Assembly (NCBI GenBank): GCA_029262775.1
Contig: JAJCYR010000091.1
Coordinates: 124,001-188,000 of the forward strand
Length of the DNA stretch: 64,000 nt
Direction of reading: 5' to 3'
Source of the DNA: Bacteroidota bacterium
GTDB taxonomy: Bacteria > Bacteroidota > Rhodothermia > Rhodothermales > UBA10348
This document shows positions 17,230-27,190 of the stretch, piece after piece. Every line of letters begins with the position of its first letter. The first letter of the stretch is position 1. The translations under genes and the position numbers were made by a program. Under the pieces are notes generated by a model, which was given only the letters and a program-made list of their open reading frames with translations, did not search any database and was not told the DNA's origin.

Positions 17230-18542
17230 GGTTTTTCGTGGTATCCGGTTTCCTGTTCGATGAAGGTATCGAGATCGGCGCTCGGTGAAATCTGAAGGCG
17301 GACATCGTCCGGATCATTTTCGCGGTCGAAGTAGCGCACACCGTCCACATAGGTCTGCTCCGCGATGGCGTAAATACTCAGCGGGTGTGCGCTGAAGACA
17401 GCAAGGTCGGCATCTTTACCAATTTCAATGGAGCCGACGCGTTCCGCAATGCCCAGTTGCCTGGCAGGGTTGATGGTAATCAGGGCCAAGGCCTCGGCGT
17501 CCGTCAAATCTCCATAGCGCTGGCTCTTGGCCGCCTCATGGTAAAGGTGCCGGTTGAGCTCAGCCGAATCGGAATTGATGGATGTTACCACGCCATTACG
17601 CGTCAGGATGGCAGCGTTATGTGCGGTCGAGTAGTAGACCTCGAACTTGTAGGACCACCAATCCGAAAAGACAGATGCCATGGCTCCATAGGCTGCCAGT
17701 TCCGGCGCCACTTTGAACGCCTCATTGGCGTGCTGGAAGGTGATTTTGTCAACGCCATAGTCACCCAGGACGCGGACCAGCATAAGGATTTCGTCGGCCC
17801 GGTAACTATGGCTGTGCACCAGGATGTCTCCGCGCAGGATATCGGCCATGGTTTCCAGACGCTCGTTATAGGCCGGCGGCACGGCGCGCGGATCCGCATC
17901 AGCCTCGTGGGCATCCCACGCTTCCATGTAACGCCTGCCTTCCTCAAATGCATTACGGAGCACCTGCTCAACACCCATGCGCGTGGCGGGCACGATGGCG
18001 CCCGTTCCGCCGCTTCCACGGCGCCCATGCACACGTGTCGGATTCTCGCCAAGCGCAAACTTGATGGTTCGCGGAGCCCCCTCAAAACGGATGGCATCGG
18101 GATCGGTTGCGCCCCACCGGTGCTTGATGGTTTCGTTCTGACCCCCAATCACGTTGGCTGAGCCGTGCATGATATGGGATGTGGTTACACCCCCCGCAAG
18201 TGCCCTGTAAATACCTATATGGTAGGGATTGGTGACGTCTTCCATCGTCACCTCGGCCGTAACGGGTGACGACGCCTCGTTGACACTCGAGAGCGCGATG
18301 TGGGAGTGAGCGTCAATGATTCCGGGCATGACAAATTTTCCGGTCACATCGACCGTTTTCACGCCGCGAGGGGCCCGCAGATTCTGGCCCACCCCGGTTA
18401 TTTTTCCATCCTGCACGAGCACGTCAGCATTTTCAAGCGTCCCGTTGGTCACCGTAAGGACGGTTCCGCCGCGAAGCAGTACGTCCTGCGCGGATGCTGG
18501 GAGTGCAACCAGCAAGGCCAGCAGAAGAAAGAATGATTTCAT
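17226..18542 (-). CDS. Exported metal-dependent amidohydrolase
   Basis: This 438-residue paralogue has a cleavable-looking signal (LLALLVALPASAQ) and retains the metal site: MPGIIDAHSHIAL supplies HxH, later histidines lie in HSHSYRADE and FQHANEAF, and SINSDSAELNRHL gives the aspartate. It should be a periplasmic hydrolase of the imidazolonepropionase/Xaa-Pro type; the substrate, perhaps cyclic imides or dipeptides, cannot be read. It overlaps both neighbours by 4 bp (18539-18542 and 17226-17229), so the three are very likely translated together and may form a hetero-oligomer of which this is the active member. Confidence 0.87.
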   Translation of the reverse strand: MKSFFLLLALLVALPASAQDVLLRGGTVLTVTNGTLENADVLVQDGKITGVGQNLRAPRGVKTVDVTGKFVMPGIIDAHSHIALSSVNEASSPVTAEVTMEDVTNPYHIGIYRALAGGVTTSHIMHGSANVIGGQNETIKHRWGATDPDAIRFEGAPRTIKFALGENPTRVHGRRGSGGTGAIVPATRMGVEQVLRNAFEEGRRYMEAWDAHEADADPRAVPPAYNERLETMADILRGDILVHSHSYRADEILMLVRVLGDYGVDKITFQHANEAFKVAPELAAYGAMASVFSDWWSYKFEVYYSTAHNAAILTRNGVVTSINSDSAELNRHLYHEAAKSQRYGDLTDAEALALITINPARQLGIAERVGSIEIGKDADLAVFSAHPLSIYAIAEQTYVDGVRYFDRENDPDDVRLQISPSADLDTFIEQETGYHEKP

Positions 18543-19939
18543 TGTTTTTCGTAGTTCACGGGTGTACCATCCACAAACACGCGGACGACCTTCATGTCTT
18601 CAGAAAACAACTCGCCCTTGACGAGTGTCAGGTTGGCCATGTATCCCTCGGCAACCCGGCCTTGGGTTGCGCCAACACCCACAAACGTTGCCGCATGGAC
18701 GGTGAGTGCGGCCAGCGCAGCGTCCGCAGAGAGTCCTGAATGGATCATGGCTCGCAGATTGGGCATGACTTCCTCGGTTTTCATGCCGTAGGTCGTAAAG
18801 GCGAAGGTGAGCCCTTCCCGTTCGAAAAGGGCTGGCATGCCAACGTACTGCTGCCGGGAGTGGAGTTGCCGGATTTCGAGGTTGCGCCGCTCGGCCTCGA
18901 TATCACGGAACGTGGCGGTGCGAAGATCCGGGTCCATCTCGAATGTTTCCAGCATCGTCGCGAGTGAATCGTCCTTGATTTCCTTCATCCAGTCGGCCTT
19001 CTCTGGAAGCGCCAGGGTCACGGCGAGTGGTACGCCCGCGTCACGTAGAACAGGCACGGCGTCAAACCCGCCGGAGAGGCCCGCCAATTTCATCCGGAAG
19101 CCGAGTGTATGCTGAAGGTCAATTGACCGGTGAATTTCCAGCGCGTTGTCGGTGAAGACGAGCACAGCCTGTTCGTGGCGCGTCACTGGAAAAAAGGCCT
19201 CGTGGACAGGGTCCTGGGGCGGACGCGTAAGGCCGGTGGGGTTGTCTGTGTACAACTCTTCGACGGCGCGTCGCCGCTCCGATTCCCTGTACAACTGGCG
19301 CACTTTGGCCATGATAGCCATGGGTGTTCCCGGATAAACGCCGCGTGCTCCCTCAAACTCCAGAAACAGATCCGTTGGACCTCCGAAGCGCATGGATTCA
19401 TTATGCAGTAGTGCCACCGCGCCCGTACCCGGGAGCATGCCGCCGTGGGGAACGACGTGCGCGGCCGTGAATCCGAGCTTCCGGTACGCATCGACCGATT
19501 TGTCGGACGGGTCAAGGTGGTCACGCACGTCAACCTGGGGCTGAATACCTGCGCGTTCCGGTGTTGGATTTGACCGGTCTGGAACGGGCGGAAGATTATC
19601 CGGCCGCTTGGGCTCGGGGATGCCCGCGTTCGAGAGGGCATCGATGAAGCCGGCGACCACCGTCAGGGAATCGCCCTCGATGATGGCGGCATCCCAGGGA
19701 ATGGAGACATTCCGTCCAACCGATTCAATGACGCCATCGCGGACAACGACCGTACCGCGTTCAATAACCTGGCCGGGTTCCTGAATGATTCGGGCATTCT
19801 GGATGGCCCAGGCGCCCGTGACAGACGGGATGTCGCTGCCCGATTGTGCCTGGGCAGCAGGCGGGACGGTTGCCACAAGGAGTCCCGCAAGGATCACCGA
19901 TAAGAGGCCGGGTGCCAGAAAATATTTTTGTTGTATCAT
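18539..19939 (-). CDS. Exported amidohydrolase-fold protein lacking the HxH metal site
   Basis: From ATG 19939 the product is 466 residues, with a signal peptide (LLSVILAGLLVATVPPAAQAQ). The amidohydrolase beta domain is clear (WAIQNARIIQEPG, GTVVVRDGVIESVG), but the expected PGxIDxHxH reads AGFIDALSNAG, so it also lacks the two metal-binding histidines. The C-terminal LTVHAATFVGVGATQGRVAEGYMANLTLVKG is typical. The open frame extends to 19975, but that start precedes the signal peptide and overlaps the upstream gene. It begins 17 bp after the microcompartment vertex gene and overlaps the active paralogue by 4 bp. Confidence 0.83.
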   Translation of the reverse strand: MIQQKYFLAPGLLSVILAGLLVATVPPAAQAQSGSDIPSVTGAWAIQNARIIQEPGQVIERGTVVVRDGVIESVGRNVSIPWDAAIIEGDSLTVVAGFIDALSNAGIPEPKRPDNLPPVPDRSNPTPERAGIQPQVDVRDHLDPSDKSVDAYRKLGFTAAHVVPHGGMLPGTGAVALLHNESMRFGGPTDLFLEFEGARGVYPGTPMAIMAKVRQLYRESERRRAVEELYTDNPTGLTRPPQDPVHEAFFPVTRHEQAVLVFTDNALEIHRSIDLQHTLGFRMKLAGLSGGFDAVPVLRDAGVPLAVTLALPEKADWMKEIKDDSLATMLETFEMDPDLRTATFRDIEAERRNLEIRQLHSRQQYVGMPALFEREGLTFAFTTYGMKTEEVMPNLRAMIHSGLSADAALAALTVHAATFVGVGATQGRVAEGYMANLTLVKGELFSEDMKVVRVFVDGTPVNYEKQ

Positions 19940-19956
19940 GTTGTAAATATTCTGTT

Positions 19957-20235
19957 TCAGGCTTCTGCAGACCATTCGTCCACTACGCCCAGTATAATGA
20001 CGTTGGCCGGCACATCGGAGGCCTTCATGAGCTGTTGGACGGCGGCACCTTCCCGGGCCACAACCACAATGTCGTCTACACCCGCACCATAACCCGGGTC
20101 CATGGCGAGCATGTCGAGTTCACCGTCCAGATCACCGAGCGTGTCGACTGGATGGACAATGAGGAGCTTGCCGCTTCTCAAAGGTTCTTCTTTCCGGGTC
20201 GATACGATGGTCCCGGTTACGCGGCAGAGTTGCAT
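19957..20235 (-). CDS. EutN/CcmL-family microcompartment vertex protein
   Basis: The 92-residue product (from the second in-frame ATG, 20235; an alternative ATG is at 20265) fits the pentameric BMC-P family that caps the corners of carboxysomes and metabolosomes. It opens with MQLCRVTGTIVSTRKEEPL, continues with KLLIVHPVD, has the pore-side loop GYGAGVDDIVVV where family members read GAGxGDxVLV, and closes with NVIILGVVDEW where they read AAIVGIVD. No hexameric BMC-H or trimeric BMC-T shell protein is in the window, so the vertex protein is an orphan here. Upstream on the same strand are the AAA+ ATPase and a class I aldolase, downstream the amidohydrolase trio. It may cap a shell encoded elsewhere or have a shell-independent role. 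Confidence 0.85.
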   Translation of the reverse strand: MQLCRVTGTIVSTRKEEPLRSGKLLIVHPVDTLGDLDGELDMLAMDPGYGAGVDDIVVVAREGAAVQQLMKASDVPANVIILGVVDEWSAEA

Positions 20236-20320
20236 GTGGGTGGGGTCACATTGAACATGGAACATGTATTTCCGGTAATGTACACAGACGGTCTGGATAG
20301 TTCCGGCAAAAATCCATCCT

Positions 20321-22084
20321 CTACTTTACGAGGTGGCGCAGCTCCTCAATGCGCCGGACCACGGTTTCCCGGTCCATGTTCCGATAGCGCTCCGGAAGCA
20401 GGGCCCGGGAGGTGCATTCCATGACGGCTACGAGCGTCTGCAACTCCACTTCAAGTGGATAGGTCGGGGGCATGAAGTCGTCGACCACCTCCTTCAGGAT
20501 CCGGGGCGTCACATGGCCCTTCGTACGCCCATCGGCCGCTGCCCGGAAACGGGCACGGATCAGAAGCGCTTCCATATCGGCCCCCGAATAGGTCCGCTCG
20601 CCATTGAGCAGGGCATCGGGCACATCGGTCATCTTCAGGGCGACCCCGGTTCGCTTCATCATGACGGTGAGCAATTCTTCGCGTTCTTCCCGTGTTGATG
20701 GGTAGAAGAGGGCAATGTGCTCCTCGGCCCGGCCCTGCCGTTTGAGGTCGACGGGCATATAGTCGGGGCGAGCGGTGAGTAGAAAGAAAATGATCTTCCC
20801 GCGGTGCTCGGTGTTACTCATGAACTGAGCAATCTGGCCGAATACCCGTTTCGAGACTCCTGAGTCGCCGCCGGCATCCCGGTCGCCGAGCGCAGCATCG
20901 GCCTCGTCTATCATGACGGCTACGGGCGTCATGGCCTCCAGCAGCGCCAGGATTTTCTCCAGGTTGGCTTCGGTCTGGCCCTGCCACTGACTCCGGAAAT
21001 TTTTCAATTTCACCATCGGAATGCCGAGCTCGCCGGCGAAGCACAGAATGGTGAATGTCTTACCCGTACCCACCGGCCCACTCACCAGATAGCCCATGGG
21101 CAACACATCGCGGTGTCCGGCCTGCAGGGCCTTGGCTGCCTTCCTCAGGTGTGATTTCGCCTCCGAGTGACCCGCCACATGACCCAGCGTCATATCTGTC
21201 TCGACGAATTCCAGCATGCCGTAGGCTTCGGCCTCGATGAATTCCTTTTTGAGGTCGGACAGCGTGTCGAACGTGAGCGATGTACCATTCTCGAGCACAT
21301 CGGCCAGAATGGTCCGAAGCTGTATGAACCCGAGGCCGGCGGTCTGCGCGGCGAGCGCGTCAACGTCCACCTCAGACCGGGACGCGAAGGTCTCCTCACG
21401 GCCCCGAAGGTACCACGACGCAAAAGCACGCCGCGGCGCTTCGGCGGGAATAGGAATCTGTATTTCGGCTGTGTACGGGCTCTGAACCATCTGTTGGTTC
21501 AGCTCCGACAGATTCTGTGCGACGAGTGTGACGGTGAAGTCACTGGCCATGAAAAGCGGGTCATGGGACCATTTTTGAAGGAAAACGAGTGCATTCCGGT
21601 CTTCGGACGAGTAGGAACCCGCTTCCGACATGGGAACCACCGTTTCCGCATAATCAATTACGCACGCAATGCGCCTGCCATCGGCGAGCCGGATCCGGAA
21701 ATAGTTCTCCAGGATGGAAAAGACGCGGACCGGGTCCTTCGGGAGCTTCTGGGCATACTCGGTGCCGAATATGGTGTCATACCCGCTGAGTGCCTGGTTG
21801 AAATCCTTGCGGGAGGCCTTGTCGGCGAAATGAATGCCGCTGGAGCGGTCGTAGAACAGCACCACGTCGCGCGAGGCAAACAGGTCACCCACCAGGAAGT
21901 CGGTGAGCGACACGTACGTCTCTTCGCCGGTTTCGTCCAGCGTGGGCACGAGATCCCTTACCGCGCCAAACAGAATGAACTGGGTGAGGGTCTTGGTGAA
22001 GTACTTGCGGGCAAAATCACGTGCCCAGTCGGGATAATGGGCCGTGTACTTCTCCAGCAGGGAGGGCTCGTGGGCGTCAGGCAA
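20321..22084 (-). CDS. AAA+ ATPase with degenerate N-terminal domain (Ycf46-like)
   Basis: The 587-residue protein has two NTPase-like halves. The first (about 30-270) lacks a P-loop but keeps a hydrophobic Asp strand, [13 protein letters not shown]. The second carries Walker A GPVGTGKT (336-343), Walker B VMIDEADA (390-397), a sensor-like FFLLTARPD and the helical lid region [15 protein letters not shown]. This arrangement resembles Ycf46-type ATPases of cyanobacteria and plastids. The role in this lineage is unknown; remodelling of an enzyme or shell assembly is one inference from context. It overlaps the upstream aldolase stop by 8 bp and precedes the EutN/CcmL gene by 85 bp, so the three look like one transcription unit. 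Confidence 0.8.
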   Translation of the reverse strand: MPDAHEPSLLEKYTAHYPDWARDFARKYFTKTLTQFILFGAVRDLVPTLDETGEETYVSLTDFLVGDLFASRDVVLFYDRSSGIHFADKASRKDFNQALSGYDTIFGTEYAQKLPKDPVRVFSILENYFRIRLADGRRIACVIDYAETVVPMSEAGSYSSEDRNALVFLQKWSHDPLFMASDFTVTLVAQNLSELNQQMVQSPYTAEIQIPIPAEAPRRAFASWYLRGREETFASRSEVDVDALAAQTAGLGFIQLRTILADVLENGTSLTFDTLSDLKKEFIEAEAYGMLEFVETDMTLGHVAGHSEAKSHLRKAAKALQAGHRDVLPMGYLVSGPVGTGKTFTILCFAGELGIPMVKLKNFRSQWQGQTEANLEKILALLEAMTPVAVMIDEADAALGDRDAGGDSGVSKRVFGQIAQFMSNTEHRGKIIFFLLTARPDYMPVDLKRQGRAEEHIALFYPSTREEREELLTVMMKRTGVALKMTDVPDALLNGERTYSGADMEALLIRARFRAAADGRTKGHVTPRILKEVVDDFMPPTYPLEVELQTLVAVMECTSRALLPERYRNMDRETVVRRIEELRHLVK

Positions 22085-23156
22085 TGGTTACGTCTTTGTT
22101 GAGGTAAATGTCCTGGATGGCGTTGAGGATGTCGACGCCATCGTTCATGGGTCGCTGGAATGCCTTCCGACCCGAAATCAGGCCCATGCCACCAGCACGT
22201 TTGTTGATTACGGCCGTTTTCACGGCCTGTTGCAGGTCATTGTCTCCCGATGCGCCACCCGAGTTGATGAGCCCGGCGCGCCCCATGTATCCGTTGGCCA
22301 CCTGGTAGCGCGTGAGGTCTATCGGATGGTCTGAAGAAAGCTCCGTGTAGATGCGTTCGTCGAGTTTTCCATAGCTGGAGTTGCCCGAGTTCAGGGCCCT
22401 GTACCCCCCGTTCTGTGTGGGCTGCTTCTGCTTGAGAATGTCGGCCTGTATGGTCGCCCCGAGATGATTGGCCTGTCCTGTGAGGTCGGCACTGGACTCG
22501 TGGTTGACACCGTCCACCTTGAAGCCGGAGTTGCGCATGTAGCACCACAGAATGGTCATGAGTCCGAATTCGTGCGCAATGGCGAACATCTCGGAGACCT
22601 CCTCAAGCTGGCGATTCGACTCTTCCGAGCCGAAGTAAATCGTTGCACCGACGCCCACGCATCCCATATTCCAGGCCTCCTCGATGCGCGAGAACAGGAT
22701 CTGATCGTAGGTATTGGGGTGCGTCAGGAGTTCATTGTGATTGAATTTCATAATGAACGGAATTCGGTGGGCATACCGACGGGCGACCGCACCGAGCACG
22801 CCGTATGTGGAAGCGACACCGTTGCATCCACCCTCAATGGCCAGCTTGACAATGTTTTCAGGGTCGAAATAGATGGGGTTCTTGGCAAACGAGGCGCCGG
22901 CAGCGTGCTCAATACCCTGATCGACCGGAAGAATGGAGATGAATCCCGTGCCCCCGAGCCGGCCGTTTCCGAAGAGCTGTTGCATGGATCGCAGGACCTG
23001 GGGGCTGCGGTCGGAGTCCATCCAGACCCGCTCCACGAAATCCGGCCCTGGAAGGTGCAGGAGACTCTTGTCAATGGTCGTGCTCCGGTGGTCGAGCAGG
23101 AGGGTGGCTTCGTCGCCAAGGATGTCGGCAATGCGGGTAATGGATAGATCTGGCAT
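22077..23156 (-). CDS. Class I fructose-bisphosphate aldolase (DhnA/FbaB family)
   Basis: The 359-residue product matches the archaeal-type class I aldolases that cleave fructose 1,6-bisphosphate by a Schiff-base lysine rather than zinc. Typical blocks are [54 protein letters not shown] and the phosphate-binding [12 protein letters not shown]. It should be cytosolic and act in glycolysis/gluconeogenesis. Other members of this broad family act on deoxy-sugar phosphates, which would fit a microcompartment context, so the substrate is not certain. It is the first gene of the leftward unit, followed with an 8-bp overlap by the AAA+ ATPase. Confidence 0.9.
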   Translation of the reverse strand: MPDLSITRIADILGDEATLLLDHRSTTIDKSLLHLPGPDFVERVWMDSDRSPQVLRSMQQLFGNGRLGGTGFISILPVDQGIEHAAGASFAKNPIYFDPENIVKLAIEGGCNGVASTYGVLGAVARRYAHRIPFIMKFNHNELLTHPNTYDQILFSRIEEAWNMGCVGVGATIYFGSEESNRQLEEVSEMFAIAHEFGLMTILWCYMRNSGFKVDGVNHESSADLTGQANHLGATIQADILKQKQPTQNGGYRALNSGNSSYGKLDERIYTELSSDHPIDLTRYQVANGYMGRAGLINSGGASGDNDLQQAVKTAVINKRAGGMGLISGRKAFQRPMNDGVDILNAIQDIYLNKDVTIA

Positions 23157-23189
23157 GGATGGATCCGAAAGTGTGTTGGTTACCCCATG

Positions 23190-24317
23190 TTACCGGTTTT
23201 GAGGCCATCGGGCAAGTTGAAGTTCGTCCGGAATGGCTGCGGGAGAGCGGAAATAATGGTGAAGTTCGCCGGACAGGAGCGGGGCGAGCAGAAGTCCCTT
23301 CGAGCCGAGGCCCGTAAAAACCCACACGTCGGGCTGATCGGGGACGGGGCCGATCATGGGAAGCCGGGTGCCGGGCACTGTGGCGCGGCAGCCCGCCATC
23401 CGTTCCACAATCTGGGCATTTTGGAGGGCGGGAACCATGCGGGCAGCCCGGGACAGGAGGGCGTCCCCGATGTCCGGGTCGGGGGACATGTCCACAAAGG
23501 TATGTTCGTAGGTGCTGCCCACGAACAGCGTGTCGCCCTCGTCCACGATGTACCCATGGCCCGACAGCGCGGGCAGAGGAGGCAGGCCCAGGGGCCGTGC
23601 CACGCGGACTGATTGTCCTTTGACGGCATGCAGGTGCAGCCGGGGCAGGCTCGCGTGCAGGAAGCTGCTCGACCACGGGCGCATGAGGTTATTGCCCAGA
23701 CAGAGCAGCAGGCGCCGTGTGCGGACCGGGGTGTCCAGGCCGTTGAGTTTAACATCGATGGGTGGACGGGGCAAGGCGCCGGGCTGATCCGCGGGGCGCC
23801 AGGACATGAGTGCGGCAGGAAACAGCGTATCTGCTCCGCGCTTCACCGCCAGGTCCACAGCGGCCCGGACCAGTCGGGGAATGGAGACGGATTGGCCAGC
23901 GTCGACGCGAAGCAGTCCAAACGGGGCATGAACGTGCGGCCAGTCCGTGGGCTCCGGAATCCAGGTGCCGAGATCCGGATGGTCCCGCGCTGCCCGCTCA
24001 AAGTCAGTCGCCTGCGCCTCGTCCTGGGCTGGACGGAGCACGCCGGGAGCACTTCCTGCGCCGGCTCCCGCTCCCGCTGAGTACTCCGTGACATTGAGGA
24101 GGGTGTGTAGCGACGAAAGGGCTTCCCGGGCCCTCCACGGCACATTCGCCCGGCGCGCCATGAGCGGATTGACCAGTCCTGCACCCACGCCACTGGCTCC
24201 AGCGGCGGGGCCAATGGCATCTGCGAGGAGCACGCATTCGTGCCGCGACAGCGCTGCCGCTGCACAGGCGCCAGCCAAACCTGCGCCCACTATCAGCGTA
24301 TCATACACACTCTTCAC
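23190..24317 (-). CDS. FAD-dependent oxidoreductase (DAO/MnmC-C-like)
   Basis: This 375-residue flavoprotein begins with the dinucleotide-binding motif TLIVGAGLAGACAAAAL and ends with a second FAD contact, GLGSKGLLLAPLLSGEL. Together with SGVGAGLVNPLMARRA this resembles the C-terminal oxidase domain of the tRNA-modifying enzyme MnmC and related amine oxidases. Lacking the methyltransferase half, it could finish cmnm5U to nm5U in tRNA or oxidise another amino acid; the sequence does not decide. An Ala-Gly repeat (GAGAGAGS) sits in a loop near residue 85. It is divergent from thiO across 88 bp and lies upstream of the aldolase unit with a 33-bp gap. Confidence 0.82.
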   Translation of the reverse strand: MKSVYDTLIVGAGLAGACAAAALSRHECVLLADAIGPAAGASGVGAGLVNPLMARRANVPWRAREALSSLHTLLNVTEYSAGAGAGAGSAPGVLRPAQDEAQATDFERAARDHPDLGTWIPEPTDWPHVHAPFGLLRVDAGQSVSIPRLVRAAVDLAVKRGADTLFPAALMSWRPADQPGALPRPPIDVKLNGLDTPVRTRRLLLCLGNNLMRPWSSSFLHASLPRLHLHAVKGQSVRVARPLGLPPLPALSGHGYIVDEGDTLFVGSTYEHTFVDMSPDPDIGDALLSRAARMVPALQNAQIVERMAGCRATVPGTRLPMIGPVPDQPDVWVFTGLGSKGLLLAPLLSGELHHYFRSPAAIPDELQLARWPQNR

Positions 24318-24319
24318 AG

Positions 24320-24348
24320 TTGACCGTCTTCGTGGTGCGGAATAGAGT
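24320..24348 (+). promoter_or_regulatory. Candidate promoter of the thiamine operon
   Basis: TTGACC (24320-24325) and TAGAGT (24343-24348) are spaced by 17 bp and point toward thiO, whose ATG is at 24406. The short leader leaves little room for a TPP riboswitch, and I see no thi-box sequence in it. Confidence 0.4.
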
Positions 24349-24405
24349 GATTACCATGCGTACGTTACGCAACACCGACCACTGCCGCACAGTAGCCATC
24401 CCGAT

Positions 24406-25545
24406 ATGAGCGCAAGAAATGCAGATACACTTATTGTAGGGGGGGGCATTATTGGCCTTTCCATAGCATGGCGACTGGCCCGGACCGGTCACCGGGTCAC
24501 CGTACTGGAACGCGATACGGCGGGTGCGCATGCCTCCCGTATGGCCGCTGGTATGTTGGCGGCCACCGCCGAGGTGGGCTACGAGGAATTCGATCTGTAT
24601 GCGCTATGCACGCACTCGGTTATTCGGTGGGCATCGTTTGCATCTGAGCTCGAGGAGGACAGCGGAATACCCGTCGATTTCCGATCGGAGGGTACCATGG
24701 TCGTTGCCCGCGATCCGGATGCGGCCCGTGCGCTGCGCCGTGCGTTTGAATTCCAGCAGGAGCACGGATTTGAAGTGCAGTGGCTGACCCGCGCCGAGGC
24801 GCTGGAACGCGAGCCGTTCCTCTCGCCCCGGATTGCCGCGGCCGTCTATGCGGCCGATGACCATTCGGTGGACAATCGCGCCGTCATCCATGCCCTTGTC
24901 GCCGCCATACGTAAACTCGGCGGTCGCGTCGAAGAACAGACCGCCGTCACGGAAATCACGATGGATGCATCGGGCAGCAACCACCACGTCCGAACCGCCC
25001 CTGGAAACACCGAGTGGACGGCACCGCAGATTGTCCTCGCTGCCGGGGCGTGGTCCCACGGCGTCCCAGGACTGCCAGATGAGGTGCGTCCGCCCGTGCG
25101 CCCGGTCAAAGGGCAGATCCTGACCCTTCGGATGGAGGCTCCCTTCAAACTGGAGCACGTGGTCCGGGGAGCCCGGGCCTATCTGGTGCCCCGCTCCGAC
25201 GGCCGGCTGGTGATCGGTGCCACGAGTGAGGAAATGGGTTTCAATACGGAGCTTACGGCAGGGGGCATGTGGTCCATCCTGGACGGAGCTCGGGAGCTTG
25301 TGCCAGGAGTTCACGACCTGCCCGTCATGGAGACCAATGTGGGGCTCAGGCCGGGCAGTCGGGACCACCAGCCCATCGTCGGCTGGAGTGCCGTACCTGG
25401 ACTTTTCGTGGCTACCGGCCATTACCGTCACGGTGTCATCCTGTCATCTGCGACGGCCGATGCTGCCGCCGACGCGCTTCTGGGCCGCGACATGCCAACC
25501 ATCATGCACCCGTTTTCTCCCACCCGATTCCAGACGCAGGCATGA
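24406..25545 (+). CDS. thiO: Glycine oxidase ThiO
   Basis: The 379-residue flavoenzyme opens with the FAD motif TLIVGGGIIGLSIAWRLA and includes ASRMAAGMLAA, the long VNVGLRPGSRDHQPIVG region and a final GHYRHGVILS, all typical of ThiO. It oxidises glycine to the imine (dehydroglycine) used to build the thiazole ring of thiamine in aerobic bacteria. It heads a tight five-gene cluster; its stop TGA overlaps the thiS start ATG (25542-25545). Having ThiO rather than the radical enzyme ThiH fits aerobic growth. Confidence 0.95.
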   Translation: MSARNADTLIVGGGIIGLSIAWRLARTGHRVTVLERDTAGAHASRMAAGMLAATAEVGYEEFDLYALCTHSVIRWASFASELEEDSGIPVDFRSEGTMVVARDPDAARALRRAFEFQQEHGFEVQWLTRAEALEREPFLSPRIAAAVYAADDHSVDNRAVIHALVAAIRKLGGRVEEQTAVTEITMDASGSNHHVRTAPGNTEWTAPQIVLAAGAWSHGVPGLPDEVRPPVRPVKGQILTLRMEAPFKLEHVVRGARAYLVPRSDGRLVIGATSEEMGFNTELTAGGMWSILDGARELVPGVHDLPVMETNVGLRPGSRDHQPIVGWSAVPGLFVATGHYRHGVILSSATADAAADALLGRDMPTIMHPFSPTRFQTQA

Positions 25546-25760
25546 GAGCACGCCACTGTTTTGTCAACGGAGAGGAACGCGCACTGGGGACCGGGATGAC
25601 CATTTCGGGCCTCGTTCGAGCGGAAGGTCTCGATCCGGAGACGGTCCGGGGAGTTGCTGTTGCGCTCAATAATACCGTAATTCGCAGGAATGAGTGGTCC
25701 GGGGCACTTGTGAACCACGGCGACCGGGTCGAAATTGTCACTGCACAGCAAGGCGGATGA
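25542..25760 (+). CDS. thiS: Sulfur carrier protein ThiS
   Basis: This 72-residue beta-grasp protein ends in the required di-glycine (TAQQGG), which is adenylated by ThiF and turned into a thiocarboxylate that donates sulfur to the thiazole. The start is the ATG overlapping the thiO stop, and its own stop overlaps the ATG of thiG. The sequence shows the ubiquitin-like order of strands ([30 protein letters not shown]). No thiF is in the window. Confidence 0.93.
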   Translation: MRARHCFVNGEERALGTGMTISGLVRAEGLDPETVRGVAVALNNTVIRRNEWSGALVNHGDRVEIVTAQQGG

Positions 25761-26560
25761 GCGTTATGGAACAGGAAGACCAGTTTGAAGTCGGCGGCCT
25801 GCGACTCCGGTCGAGACTGCTCATCGGATCCAGCGGATATCCGAGCCCGCAGGTCATGATGGAAGCTGTCGAGGCATCCGGTAGCGAGCTGCTCACGGTG
25901 GCCATTCGGCGCGTGAACCTCGGAGACACATCCGGGGAGAGTCTGCTTGGCATGCTTCGCTCGCTTCCGATCCATCTGCTTCCAAACACGGCAGGGTGCT
26001 ACACCGCCCGAGAAGCGGTTCTCGTCGCTGAACTGGCGCGCGAAGCGCTGGAAACCAACCTCATCAAGCTCGAGGTGATTGGAGACGACGAGACCCTTAT
26101 GCCCGATGTGGAGCAGCTCCTCCAAGCCGCACGGACCCTGATCGATTCCGGGTTCACGGTCATGGCATATTCCAATGATGATCCGGTTACGTGCCGGAAG
26201 CTGGCCGATATGGGGTGCGCCGCCGTCATGCCCCTTGCCTCTCCCATTGGCAGCGGCATGGGGCTCACAAATCCGTTCAACCTGGCACTCATCCGCGAAT
26301 TTCTTCCGGATATTCCTCTTCTGGTCGATGCGGGCATCGGGACCGCCAGTGACGCCGCGCACGCCATGGAACTCGGGTACGATGGGATTCTGCTGAATAC
26401 GGCCGTATCACAGGCCAAACATCCTGTCCAAATGGCGACGGCCATGCGGTTTGCCGTTGAGGCTGGGCGTTTGGCGTGGCGGGCAGGCCGCATTCCGCGG
26501 CGCGGCTACGCCCAGGCCTCTTCGCCGCTCGAAGGTCGCATTGAAGCCACGCCGACATGA
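25757..26560 (+). CDS. thiG: Thiazole synthase
   Basis: The 267-residue TIM-barrel enzyme condenses deoxyxylulose phosphate, dehydroglycine and ThiS-thiocarboxylate sulfur into thiazole phosphate. Visible hallmarks are [33 protein letters not shown], the Schiff-base lysine in [25 protein letters not shown] and [19 protein letters not shown] start at ATG 25757, which overlaps the thiS stop; the frame is open upstream to 25694 but that is inside thiS. The C-terminus overlaps the thiE start by 4 bp. Confidence 0.96.
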   Translation: MSVMEQEDQFEVGGLRLRSRLLIGSSGYPSPQVMMEAVEASGSELLTVAIRRVNLGDTSGESLLGMLRSLPIHLLPNTAGCYTAREAVLVAELAREALETNLIKLEVIGDDETLMPDVEQLLQAARTLIDSGFTVMAYSNDDPVTCRKLADMGCAAVMPLASPIGSGMGLTNPFNLALIREFLPDIPLLVDAGIGTASDAAHAMELGYDGILLNTAVSQAKHPVQMATAMRFAVEAGRLAWRAGRIPRRGYAQASSPLEGRIEATPT

Positions 26561-27177
26561 AAACGCTGCCCAGACTCCTCCTGATTGCCGACCGCTTCAC
26601 GCGCGAAGACGTGGCGCACCGGATTCGAATGGCGGTTCAGCGGGGCGTACCCTGGGTGCAACTCCGGGATCATGAGGCGTCGATGGATGCCATTGAATTT
26701 GCCACGGGTGCCCTCCTTCGGGATCTGTACCGGATCAATCCCGACGTGCTCATATCCATGAACTCCCGCCTGACCCGTGCCGAAGCCCTGAACCTGCCCC
26801 TGCATACGGGTTTCCATGGGGTTTCAACAACCGAGGCCGTGAATGTGCTGGGAGACGAGCACCTGGTGGGCACGTCGGTGCATTCCCGGTTCGAGGCGGT
26901 GGACGCATTCCGGGATGGCGCGAAATATGTCACGTTCAGCCCTGTGTTCGAGTCGCCCAGTCATCCCGGACAGAAAGGGTGGGGCGTGGATATTCTGGCA
27001 AAGGTCTGCCAGGCCGTATCCGAGATTCCCGTGATCGCCCTTGGTGGGATTACCCCGGAGCGGGTGGCCGATTGTCTGCGCGCGGGCGCCCACGGTGTGG
27101 CGGCGCACTCCGGTCTGCTACGGAACATTGAACACACCGATACGGTCTCCCGCTATCTCACCGCCCTTGAAACCTGA
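26557..27177 (+). CDS. thiE: Thiamine phosphate synthase family protein (ThiE/TenI)
   Basis: By position and overall sequence this 206-residue barrel is the thiamine phosphate synthase that joins HMP-pyrophosphate to thiazole phosphate. Conserved blocks include [32 protein letters not shown] and [14 protein letters not shown]. Two motifs are off consensus: the usual HxGQxD segment reads LHTGFHGVS, and the pyrophosphate loop has SPSH where many ThiE proteins have a TxTK-type sequence. This leaves open the TenI-type reading (thiazole tautomerase), which shares the fold and occurs in similar operons. It starts 4 bp inside thiG. Confidence 0.82.
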   Translation: MKTLPRLLLIADRFTREDVAHRIRMAVQRGVPWVQLRDHEASMDAIEFATGALLRDLYRINPDVLISMNSRLTRAEALNLPLHTGFHGVSTTEAVNVLGDEHLVGTSVHSRFEAVDAFRDGAKYVTFSPVFESPSHPGQKGWGVDILAKVCQAVSEIPVIALGGITPERVADCLRAGAHGVAAHSGLLRNIEHTDTVSRYLTALET

Positions 27178-27190
27178 TATCCTGCATACC

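Noticed and set aside
24318-24405. TPP riboswitch before the thiamine operon
   Set aside because: The 88-bp divergent gap has no thi-box sequence and is mostly occupied by a likely promoter.
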